Part shown: piece by piece, positions 43,729 through 51,645 of the stretch
Numbering within the stretch: position 1 is the first letter of the stretch
Layout: each line of letters starts with the position of its first letter
NCBI GenBank assembly: GCA_035293765.1
Contig: DATGMF010000072.1
Location: forward strand, 1 to 64,000
Reading direction: 5' to 3'
Origin: DASRHT01 sp035293765
Lineage (GTDB): Bacteria; Chloroflexota; Ktedonobacteria; Ktedonobacterales; Ktedonobacteraceae
DNA length: 64,000 nt
The notes under the pieces: generated by a model
Told to the model about the DNA's origin: nothing
The model's database searches: none
What the model saw: only the letters and a program-made list of their open reading frames with translations
Made by a program: the position numbers and the translations under genes

Positions 43729-44451
43729 TCATCGTTTGCGTAAGCGGAAAACGATAAATCCCGGCTCCTCCATCAGCTCGTGATACGTCCTGGGATCGAT
43801 CTCTGCTGCTTCAGGTACCGGTTGCGGCTCAAACAATCGGTCGATAAAGAAGCCTGCCTGGCAAAACTCAGCGCAAAGCGTGGTCAGAGAGACGCGCCAG
43901 AAGGGCATCTGGAAGGCTCCAGATGCCCCGCGCCACTTGTACTTGTACTGAACGAGTTCGGTCGCGAAGTACGAGCCGCCGAACTGTTTCCAGTCAGCAA
44001 AGGGATGTTGCGTGGATACAATCAGGCAGCCGTCAGCCGTTAAGACGCGCGCTACTTCTCGTAACGCGGCTACTCGTTCGGTTATATAGTGGATTATCAA
44101 GGGCGCTATGGCGATATCGAAGGATGCATCGGCGGCGAAGGTCAGCGGCTGAGAAAGATCGTGCTGGTAGAACGTTCCCCGGTCGCCAAGACGCTGCCGC
44201 GCCAGTTCCACCATTTCGCCGCTGACGTCGAAGCCGGTAACCTGCGCCCCATGCTCAATCAACCAGGCAGCGTACAACCCCGGCCCACAGCCAATATCCA
44301 GGACGCGCTGGCCCTGTACAGGTGGCAGCAGGCTGAGCACGGCTGGTCGGTCATAGTAGGCGTTATATATGCTCTTAGCGGCGTGACGCTCGAATTCGCT
44401 GGCTATCGCATCGTAAATGGAAGGGACAGATGTGATATCGGGGTTATCCAT
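43729..44451 (-). CDS. Class I SAM-dependent methyltransferase
   Basis: The protein has 240 residues. The Rossmann-like core shows motif I VLDIGCGPGLYAAWL, motif II VTGFDVS and the post-motif DIAIAPLIIHYI. It resembles the UbiE/UbiG-like small-molecule methyltransferases; the substrate is unknown. GAGGTATCT precedes the ATG. It converges on the ArsR-DUF2087 gene, with only 5 bp between their stop codons. Confidence 0.86.
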   Translation of the reverse strand: MDNPDITSVPSIYDAIASEFERHAAKSIYNAYYDRPAVLSLLPPVQGQRVLDIGCGPGLYAAWLIEHGAQVTGFDVSGEMVELARQRLGDRGTFYQHDLSQPLTFAADASFDIAIAPLIIHYITERVAALREVARVLTADGCLIVSTQHPFADWKQFGGSYFATELVQYKYKWRGASGAFQMPFWRVSLTTLCAEFCQAGFFIDRLFEPQPVPEAAEIDPRTYHELMEEPGFIVFRLRKR

Positions 44452-44886
44452 AGATACCTCTTTCTGTTCTTAAAATATCAATTCTTCAGCAAAACAACAC
44501 TTTATTCTACAATTTCGTTGTGAGAATGATGTGGAGCAGCGCATGGAGGGTAATGCGCTAATGAATTTTAACGACCAAAATCGGAAATGAAATTAAACGA
44601 AGAAGTGACTGCGACGATGGGATATTTTCCTTTTTTCCAAATATCTTTTCTGTCGGGGCGAGAGGTCTATTGTTCTTACCTTCTTCTGCTGCTATACTGA
44701 TTTCAGTATCCTCAAGCGGATCGAAATAACCACGTTCTCTCGCCGCCGCCATTGAGGGATACTATACGTATCATTCCCGGAGATGTCAAGTGGGAATGCA
44801 CTAAGGGCATATTTATCAGACCTCTGCAAGCGGATGCGGACAGCACAAGTGCCAGTTCTGGCAAGAATATAGGGAGAGCATTATCT
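44452..44886. other. 435-bp region upstream of glyA
   Basis: No gene is supported. ATACTGA-TT-TCAGTAT (44694-44709) is a perfect 16-bp palindrome that could be an operator. A second small palindrome, GATACTATACGTATC, lies at 44757-44771. I compared it with ZTP, THF and glycine riboswitch patterns from memory and found no convincing match. Confidence 0.45.
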
Positions 44887-46182
44887 ATGACCGTGGATAT
44901 AAGCGACATTGAAAATATCATTGCACAGCAGAATACATGGCGGCAGGCGCAGACGATCAACCTGATCGCGAGCGAGAATACGCCGAGCGAAGCGGTGCGC
45001 CGGGTTCAGGTATCGGATTTTATGGGGCGCTACGCCGAAGGACATCCTAACGAAGGCAACAAAGTTAATCGCTACTACCAGGGAACGCGTTATATTGACG
45101 AGATCGAGCGTATGGCGCGCACTGAGATTATCGAGCTATTTAGAGTAAAGCAGGCCGATGTGCGTCCCATCAGTGGCAACGCAGCCAATACTGCGCTGGC
45201 TTTGAGTGTATTGCGCGGCGGCGATACCGTGATCGCGAACTCGACCGACGCGGGCGGCCATATCAGTCATGGCACCGTCGGCGTTTTTGGTCGTCGCATT
45301 CAAAATCGGGGCCAGGTACTGCGGCTGGGCGCGCAAAACTCGATCAATCTCCACCATCTTCCACTGACCGAAGATCATTATCATGTTGACGCTCAGAAAA
45401 CCATCGAACTGATCGAGCAGGTTTCTCCGCAGCTCGTCATCATGGGCAAGAGCCTTTTCCTCTTCCCCGAGCCGGTTGCGGAGGTTGCCGCCTTCTGTAA
45501 AACGAAAGATATCCCCCTGCTCTACGACGGCGCGCACGTCCTCGGCCTGATCGCGGGCGGACAATTCCAGGACCCTCTGCACGAAGGCGCAACCTGGATG
45601 ACCGGCAGCACGCATAAGACCTTCCCCGGTCCGCAGCGTGGCATCATTCTGGGCAATATTGAAGATCCAGAGGCGGAGAAGAAGTACTGGCAGGCGGCGG
45701 ACCGGGGCGTTTTCCCTGGCTCGTCCAGTAATCATCACCTGAACACGCTGCCAGCTCTCATTGTTGCGACGCGCGAAATGAAGGCATACGGGCGCGAGTA
45801 TGCGGAGCAGATTGTGCGCAATGCCCAGGCGCTCGGTCAGAACCTCGACGAACTGGGAACGCCGGTCGAAGCTCGTGACTTTGGTTATACCCGCAGCCAT
45901 ATGATCGCGGTCAACGTGGCGCAGTGGGGGGGCGGCGTTGAGGTCGCGAAACGGCTCGAAGCCAACGATATTATCCTCAACTACAACATGCTGCCAGGCG
46001 ATAGCGATCCGCGCAACCCCTCCGGTCTGCGCATCGGCGTTCCTGAGATGACCCGCTTCGGCATGAAAGAGCAGGCGATGGGCGAACTGGCCCAGTTGAT
46101 GCACGACGGCATTCGTGGCAAGAATGTCAAAGCGCCGGTCAATGCCCTGCGTGCGCGCTACCAGGAGATGCAATACGTTTAA
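44887..46182 (+). CDS. glyA: Serine hydroxymethyltransferase
   Basis: The protein has 431 residues, slightly longer than typical SHMT. It interconverts serine and glycine with tetrahydrofolate in the cytoplasm. The PLP lysine is Lys244 in TGSTHKTFPGPQRG; NLIASENTPSEAVRR and YAEGHPNEGNKVNRYYQG are the N-terminal substrate regions. The sequence departs from the usual bacterial form (GSTHK rather than TTTHK) and may be a divergent or archaeal-like branch. The ATG at 44887 follows GGGAGAG. The frame offers an ATG 45 codons earlier, but that part does not resemble the family. Confidence 0.86.
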   Translation: MTVDISDIENIIAQQNTWRQAQTINLIASENTPSEAVRRVQVSDFMGRYAEGHPNEGNKVNRYYQGTRYIDEIERMARTEIIELFRVKQADVRPISGNAANTALALSVLRGGDTVIANSTDAGGHISHGTVGVFGRRIQNRGQVLRLGAQNSINLHHLPLTEDHYHVDAQKTIELIEQVSPQLVIMGKSLFLFPEPVAEVAAFCKTKDIPLLYDGAHVLGLIAGGQFQDPLHEGATWMTGSTHKTFPGPQRGIILGNIEDPEAEKKYWQAADRGVFPGSSSNHHLNTLPALIVATREMKAYGREYAEQIVRNAQALGQNLDELGTPVEARDFGYTRSHMIAVNVAQWGGGVEVAKRLEANDIILNYNMLPGDSDPRNPSGLRIGVPEMTRFGMKEQAMGELAQLMHDGIRGKNVKAPVNALRARYQEMQYV

Positions 46183-46200
46183 GCTCTGGTGCGTTACCTC

Positions 46201-46243
46201 CGGCCCTGATGGTAATTGCCTCAATTACTATCAGGGCCGTTTT
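46201..46243 (+). terminator. Rho-independent terminator after glyA
   Basis: CGGCCCTGAT and ATCAGGGCCG with matching GGTAATT/AATTACT next to the loop form a long stem followed by TTTTG. It is also placed to stop the convergent GNAT transcript. Confidence 0.8.
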
Positions 46244-46310
46244 GTCAAGGTTTTACACTTTCAAGCAGCACGCTTGATGTCGCTTTGAACTCTGACAGCT
46301 ATAATGTTGT

Positions 46311-47312
46311 TCACGCGTGCTGCTTGCGTGCTGCGCGTAGCACTTTCTTATATTGGATCTCGACGTGATTATTGGCATGCATGCCTACGCGCTCGTAGAG
46401 CCGGGTAGCGCCGCTGGGATTTGCCGAGTCAACGGCAAGGGCGCATTTGTGGGTGTTGCGCTGATAGAATTCGCCGAAGGCATGATAGAGCAACGCCTGA
46501 CCCAGTCCGCGTTTACGCCACCTGGGTCGTACGGCGGCCTCGCTGATCCAGCCTCTGTTGCTATCTGTCCGCAGCTCACACAATATCACGCCTGCAATCT
46601 CATCGTTGCCCTCCACAGCAAGGAACCAGAGCGCAGGGTCAAAGCTCTCACTCTCGACGCCATAACGCAGCCACTCCTCAAAGCTGCTATATGGTTCATC
46701 TCCGTTCGTTGAAAAGGCTTCAGCGAGAGCCTGGTGGACTGTTTGTTCGTCCTGTCCGGGCATAAATGTGCGGACACGCATTCCATCGGGCCAGGTGGGC
46801 GCAGGTGGAGCAGCCTCCATCTGAATCTCCATCTGCCACCAGTAGCGTTCTGGTAGAAATTGTTCGCGAGCGAGTATTTCTTTTGCTGCCCCATCAACGT
46901 TTTCGACCCAGGAGAAGAGCAGAATCTCCTGATCTTCTGGTAGCGTCGCTGCGATTTGTCGGGCGCGCCGCTCAGCCCAGCGGAGCATCCATGTACTCAG
47001 GCCCTTACCACGATGGTCGGGATGAATACGCGGCCAGGCAACCATCCTGTGCGGTTCGTCTTCTGACCGCCAGGTGGTCACATACCCAACGATCTGCTCA
47101 TCAGCAGTAACCGCCACCAGCGAGTCTGCCTCTAGATCAAATCCGCCGGTGGTCCATGTGGTGTGTATCCATTCCAATGTTGCAGAGAAAGGCGTCTGCT
47201 CTGTGCCTAAATACGCTCGCTCGCAGGCGTGCAGCATTGCAGCGATAGCCTGCTGCTCGCCATCTCTGGCTGGACGCATAACGATGTCTGATGGAATGGT
47301 AATAGTGTTCAT
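46311..47312 (-). CDS. Double-GNAT acetyltransferase (mycothiol synthase-like)
   Basis: The protein has 333 residues and two GNAT domains. The first has ARIHPDHRGKGLSTWML-like PRIHPDHRGKGLSTWML (about 94-110). The second has ISEAAVRPRWRKRGLGQALL (about 255-274), both with the Q/RxxGxG/A acetyl-CoA loop, and ends NPSGATRLYERVGM. The tandem layout is that of MshD-like proteins, but many such proteins act on other amines, so mycothiol synthesis is not implied. AGGAAAG precedes the ATG. Confidence 0.8.
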   Translation of the reverse strand: MNTITIPSDIVMRPARDGEQQAIAAMLHACERAYLGTEQTPFSATLEWIHTTWTTGGFDLEADSLVAVTADEQIVGYVTTWRSEDEPHRMVAWPRIHPDHRGKGLSTWMLRWAERRARQIAATLPEDQEILLFSWVENVDGAAKEILAREQFLPERYWWQMEIQMEAAPPAPTWPDGMRVRTFMPGQDEQTVHQALAEAFSTNGDEPYSSFEEWLRYGVESESFDPALWFLAVEGNDEIAGVILCELRTDSNRGWISEAAVRPRWRKRGLGQALLYHAFGEFYQRNTHKCALAVDSANPSGATRLYERVGMHANNHVEIQYKKVLRAARKQHA

Positions 47313-47770
47313 AAAACTTTCCTGCTTTCTCTCATACTATCTGGACGATGGTAAAGGCTCCCATATGGAAAAATGCCAGGAGCTCTATCGGCAGGCGGCA
47401 GGTTCCAACATCAAAGCCGTTGCAGAGGGGAAACAAGGAGCTGTCAGTGGAACTGATGCGCGCCACAGCCTCCAAAACAAAAGAAAAGGCCGTGAGCAGA
47501 AAAATTCGTCGCTCACGGCCTTTGATCGTTTGACCGATGCCCGTTAAGGGCTTCTCTATCCGGTCACGTTACCTGAAAAAGGGCATAACGAGGCTCTGGG
47601 CGACGAGAAAAATGGCTATGTCGCCCGCTAAAGCGCCAGAACAGGTTGCGCAGCCTCACGTAAGATGTCATTAGCTTCCCTTATCTGAAAATCTATGCCA
47701 GGGTTTAGTATAACTGGTGAGAAGCAATATTACAAGGTCCAGTTATGTCCTAAAACGAATAGGGCCAACT
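47313..47770. other. 458-bp gap with a strong hairpin, no supported gene
   Basis: Two overlapping open frames of about 60 codons exist (47348-47547), but neither has a good ribosome binding site or family features. The region holds a terminator hairpin at 47485-47523. Confidence 0.5.
47485..47523. terminator. Bidirectional hairpin
   Basis: AAAGGCCGTGAGC pairs with GCTCACGGCCTTT (13-bp perfect stem) around a 13-base loop. The A and T ends let it act on either strand. It most likely terminates the minus-strand P-loop gene. Confidence 0.7.
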
Positions 47771-48391
47771 CTAAAGCCGCTCACGTATCCACTGAGTGAT
47801 ATCTCTAGTTGTCTCCTGAATTGATTGATGACTGTTATCATGAAGCGTCATTGCTGGATTGGTGATAGCCGCATGTTCTTTGAGCCAGCGATTAAATTGA
47901 AGCATCCGCTCAACAAATTCATTTGAACTGGATTGACGCCACTGAGGGCGGAGCTTCAGGCGCTCCTCTAGTAATACATCATCACAGACTATCGCGAGGT
48001 AATGCAGCGTCGAGAAGTATCGACGTTCAGGGCATGTCTCAAACTGCTCAGGAATGGCTGTGCCACAGAGTACCACCGGGCGGCCCGCCTGACCAATATT
48101 TTTGGCGATCCGCAGCCAAACATTGCGATAATCGTTGTAGTTGTTCTCTGCTGTGGCTGGCAATGCATCCCAGAGAATATCCGACTCCATAACGACGCAC
48201 TCTTTCATAAGCGCAGTTAATGCTAAACAAACGCTCGTTTTGCCTATGCCGCTGGGACCTGTAATGATGAACAAGGGCTGTTGCAGAAATGGATGAGCGT
48301 ACTGGCAGAATGGGCAGATGGCGAAAGGTCCGGCAGGATCAATCGTTTTCTCAACGGAATATTCACCACATTGAGGACAGACATTAAACAC
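47771..48391 (-). CDS. Zinc-ribbon P-loop nucleotide kinase-like protein
   Basis: The protein has 206 residues. A zinc ribbon (Cys5, Cys8, Cys26, Cys29) precedes the Walker A loop GPSGIGKT (45-52). The rest resembles small P-loop kinases or AAA-type proteins (VVMESDILWD as Walker-B-like, then VVLCGTAIPEQF, and a lid rich in R/Q). The substrate is unknown. AAGGAG precedes the ATG. Confidence 0.65.
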   Translation of the reverse strand: MFNVCPQCGEYSVEKTIDPAGPFAICPFCQYAHPFLQQPLFIITGPSGIGKTSVCLALTALMKECVVMESDILWDALPATAENNYNDYRNVWLRIAKNIGQAGRPVVLCGTAIPEQFETCPERRYFSTLHYLAIVCDDVLLEERLKLRPQWRQSSSNEFVERMLQFNRWLKEHAAITNPAMTLHDNSHQSIQETTRDITQWIRERL

Positions 48392-48550
48392 GCATAAACT
48401 CCTTCTGTTCGTTTGTCATTAAAATAAAGTTCTTATCGGGCTTAACTTTTCAGAACAAGCCACTATCAGCATACCTCCTATCCAGGCCAGGTATACGCTA
48501 TAATACCAATGTTAGTCCGGTCCCTCTCTTTGTTCAGAGTAAGATGTAGG

Positions 48551-49399
48551 ATGATGAAAAAAACGGTAGCGCCGCGTATTGTCAGAATATACTCGGAAAA
48601 TAACGATTTTCAATATGCTGAAACGTTGCGGCGGAAGCGCGAGAAGCGGCTGCGGCACCGCGAATTTTTCGTGGAAGGCGTACGCCCCATTAATCAGGCG
48701 CTGCGCTATCACTGGCATATTCGAGCGTTCCTGTATTCGCGTGACAGGCCCCTCTCGGATTGGGCCAGCGATATTTTGCGTACATCGAGCGCCGATGTTC
48801 ACTACGAGCTGCCGTGGGAGCTGCAAGCAAAACTCAGCAATAAGAGCGAACCATCAGAATTGATTGCGCTGGTGACGATGCCCGCCGATGATCTGCGCCG
48901 TATCCCCCTGAAAGAAAATCTGCTGGTGGTTGTGGTTGATCGTCCTGCCAGTCCGGGCAATCTGGGGACCATCATTCGTTCGTGCGATGCTTTACGCGTT
49001 GATGGCGTGGTAATCACAGGTCATAGCGTCGATCTCTACGATCCAGAGACGATTAGCGCCACTACCGGCTCCTTTTTCGCGGTCCCGCTGGTCCGACTCC
49101 CTTCACAGAAAGAGCTGTTGCCGTGGATTGAAACAGTACGCCAGCAGTTAGGGAGCGTCAGCGTTGTCGGCAGCGATGAAGAAGGCGATTGCGAGCTTAC
49201 CGACCATGATTTTACGCCGCCAACGCTGCTGGTGGTTGGCAATGAGACATGGGGAATGAGCGCAGCGTATCGCGAATTATGTGATCGCATTGTAAAGATA
49301 CCTATTGAGGGCTCAGCCTCCTCGCTCAATGTTGCCTGCGCGACCTCTATCTTATTGTATGAGATTAACCGTCAACGCCGTCTAACGCGAGATCGCTGA
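48551..49399 (+). CDS. SpoU/TrmH-family (SPOUT) RNA methyltransferase
   Basis: The protein has 282 residues. The N-terminal part (about 20-100) is the RNA-substrate-binding domain (REFFVEGVRPINQAL). The C-terminal SPOUT knot has motif 1 RPASPGNLGTIIRSCDA, motif 2 LLVVGNETWGMS and motif 3 IPIEGSASSLNVACATSILL. It 2'-O-methylates a ribose in rRNA or tRNA; the site is unknown. TATAAT at 48499-48504 places transcription start after the frame's first ATG (48509), so I use the ATG at 48551. Confidence 0.87.
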   Translation: MMKKTVAPRIVRIYSENNDFQYAETLRRKREKRLRHREFFVEGVRPINQALRYHWHIRAFLYSRDRPLSDWASDILRTSSADVHYELPWELQAKLSNKSEPSELIALVTMPADDLRRIPLKENLLVVVVDRPASPGNLGTIIRSCDALRVDGVVITGHSVDLYDPETISATTGSFFAVPLVRLPSQKELLPWIETVRQQLGSVSVVGSDEEGDCELTDHDFTPPTLLVVGNETWGMSAAYRELCDRIVKIPIEGSASSLNVACATSILLYEINRQRRLTRDR

Positions 49400-49536
49400 T
49401 ACCGTATCCCCAGCAGAGCCCAATCTTATTCATCCACAACACTTGAGCTTGACAGCCGCCTATATAATTAAGTTGTTTTTTTAACAGCGATGTTCTGGCG
49501 AGAAGCCTGTCTTTTTAATTAAAGGAGACATTACAC

Positions 49537-50790
49537 ATGGATAGCGAACGCCAGGGCCACCTTGCGCGTTCACCGCAGACACAGAACCCATCATCAAACC
49601 GACGAACTGGCTTTTCTTTTGCCCGGTGGTATAGCTGGCTCATTGGCTATGTGTGTGCAGTAGTGTTTGCTGCTGGAGCCTTGCTAATCCCGTGGTTGGA
49701 GAGGACCTGGGGAATCCAAGATTATTTCATCGAGCCGCCTTTTGTGATTGCCGTCATGCTGGTTGCCTGGTTCTGGGGTCTCGGCCCTGCACTCCTGGCG
49801 CTGCTCCTGGAGGTATTCGCGCTCGATTATTGGTTCGTTCCTCCGGTTGGAGACTTTACATTTTTTCGCTGGCCCGATATTGGCGCATTCGCGCCGTTTC
49901 TCATCATTCAGCTCATCGTTTTGAGGATGATTCTGCTGCAAAAAGCGTATCGGCAGCAGTTGATTCGTGCCCAGCAAGTGACATCCCAACAGGCAGAGGC
50001 ATTAGCTGAGAGGAATCGCGGACTCATGGAGAGCAATGCCGAGCTTGATCGGGCCAATCGATTCAAGGAGCACTTTTTTTCTCTCACCTCCCATGAATTA
50101 CGAGCGCCACTCACTTTGATTCAGGGACAGGCACAGCTTGCTCTACGCCGTCTCAATCGCCGCTCACCGCTTGCCACCGATATGACCTTTCTTCCTTCCC
50201 ATCTGGAAAAGATCACTGTACAGACGCAGCACCTGGAGGCTCTGGTCAGTGACTTGCTCAATTTCAGTAGCTTACGCTCAGGGTACATCCCTTTACGCCG
50301 AACATTATGTGATCTCTGCCAGCTTTGTCGTGAGGTAGTCGAAGACCAACGAGCTGCCACGGGCCGTTCGATTGACCTGATAGGGCCTGTTGAGCCGATA
50401 GTCGTGTACGCTGATGAGGGCCGCCTTTCTCAGGTCATGATCAATCTGGTGACCAATGCCATTAAATATTCGCCGACACATTCAATCATCAAGGTGATGA
50501 TAAGGCAAGGGAGTGATATCTGTATCGTAATAGTTCACAATGATGGCGCGGTGATCGCGAAAGAGCAACAGGAAAAGATCTTTGAGCCACTCTATCGTAC
50601 ACCTGAGGCACAAACATCGGAGGTAGTAGGGTGGGGGTTGGGCCTTGCGATTAGTAAAGAGATCGTGGAACAACATGATGGACGCATCTGGGTAGAATCG
50701 ACGGAAGGAGAAGGGACAACCTTTGGTATAGAGTTATCCCTTCAAAGCAATTTTCCAGAGAATAGTGAATCGGATCAGAAGAATTCGTAG
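49537..50790 (+). CDS. Sensor histidine kinase with DUF4118 membrane domain
   Basis: The protein has 417 residues. Residues about 30-130 have four membrane helices in the DUF4118 (KdpD-like) pattern with a short linker. A coiled-coil (about 140-175) leads to HisKA with phosphorylated His186 in SLTSHELRAPLT. HATPase_c follows with N-box VMINLVTNAIKYSP and a G-box near GWGLGLAISKEIV. No response regulator is adjacent, so it is an orphan kinase. AAAGGAG precedes the ATG. It overlaps the convergent APH-like gene by 16 bp. Confidence 0.88.
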   Translation: MDSERQGHLARSPQTQNPSSNRRTGFSFARWYSWLIGYVCAVVFAAGALLIPWLERTWGIQDYFIEPPFVIAVMLVAWFWGLGPALLALLLEVFALDYWFVPPVGDFTFFRWPDIGAFAPFLIIQLIVLRMILLQKAYRQQLIRAQQVTSQQAEALAERNRGLMESNAELDRANRFKEHFFSLTSHELRAPLTLIQGQAQLALRRLNRRSPLATDMTFLPSHLEKITVQTQHLEALVSDLLNFSSLRSGYIPLRRTLCDLCQLCREVVEDQRAATGRSIDLIGPVEPIVVYADEGRLSQVMINLVTNAIKYSPTHSIIKVMIRQGSDICIVIVHNDGAVIAKEQQEKIFEPLYRTPEAQTSEVVGWGLGLAISKEIVEQHDGRIWVESTEGEGTTFGIELSLQSNFPENSESDQKNS

Positions 50791-51584
50791 AGATTCGTGA
50801 AGTACTCGTACTCATCTTCGCTCAAGCCCGCACTGCCATAACCGTCCAGAAAAGCCTGAATATCCTCGGGAAAAATGCCTTCTTTTGGACGTATTGCCAG
50901 AGTAAGATCGTAGCGTGGATCGCCCACAGCTCCCCATGCCCAATCTATTATCCCACTTACTTTTCCATCAGCAATTAACACATTGTCTACCGCGAAATCC
51001 CCGTGGATCAGCGTTGGTGGAACCATTGATGGCCGTTGCCTCTCCAGTTGTTGCAGCAATTGGGCATCCCCATCTACCTCATAGTGCTGGAGGTTGAATT
51101 GTGCCTGCTTGAGCATTCTATCCAGCCACGGTTCCTGACTTTCAGCAAGCAATGAAGGTGGAACAGGGAGGCTATGAAGTTTTGCCAGGGCCTGACCAAC
51201 AGCGTAGAGGATCTGTCGTTTCACAGCTTGATCGCGTTCGGCTTCTGCAATCTCTCGCAAGGAATTACCAGGTAGATAACCCATCACCAGCCACGCTTCA
51301 GGCGCTCCAGAGAGGTAACGCTGCATATAGTGATAGGGCTGTGGGAGAGGCAGCGGAACATTTTTGAGTCCCTGAAGCACACGATGCTCCTGAGCCAGCC
51401 AGTTGCTGAACTGTTCTCCTGGCGAGTGCTTTACGACATAGGTGCCGCGTTCACAGCCCACAATAGTAATGTTAGAGGTGTAGCCCTGCCGTGGGTAGGC
51501 AAGGGTATGCACTTCCCCTAAAAAAGCTTTAATCTCTTGAGGGAAGAGGTCCGGTGTGAGTGGAACGTGCTGTATCATACTCAT
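50775..51584 (-). CDS. Aminoglycoside phosphotransferase (APH) family protein
   Basis: The protein has 269 residues. The kinase-like fold has the catalytic loop IHGDFAVDN (His194, Asp196) and the metal-binding Asp214 in GIIDWAWG. Such proteins phosphorylate antibiotics, homoserine, choline or other hydroxyl compounds. No target is inferred. AGAGAGG precedes the ATG. It overlaps the histidine kinase gene at its 3' end. Confidence 0.82.
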   Translation of the reverse strand: MSMIQHVPLTPDLFPQEIKAFLGEVHTLAYPRQGYTSNITIVGCERGTYVVKHSPGEQFSNWLAQEHRVLQGLKNVPLPLPQPYHYMQRYLSGAPEAWLVMGYLPGNSLREIAEAERDQAVKRQILYAVGQALAKLHSLPVPPSLLAESQEPWLDRMLKQAQFNLQHYEVDGDAQLLQQLERQRPSMVPPTLIHGDFAVDNVLIADGKVSGIIDWAWGAVGDPRYDLTLAIRPKEGIFPEDIQAFLDGYGSAGLSEDEYEYFTNLYEFF

Positions 51585-51645
51585 ATCAATCCCTCTCCGG
51601 TGAGCGGCGCAACATCACATTCGAGGATCTCTTGATTAGGCACAA

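Noticed and set aside
44452..44886. Possible riboswitch upstream of glyA
   Set aside because: Compared from memory with glycine, THF and ZTP riboswitch patterns; no convincing conserved core was seen.
45136..46224. 362-codon open frame antisense to glyA
   Set aside because: It has no family features or ribosome binding site and lies opposite a clear SHMT.
49449..49468. TTGACA and TATAAT before the histidine kinase gene
   Set aside because: The spacer is only 8 bp, so they do not form a normal sigma-A promoter together.
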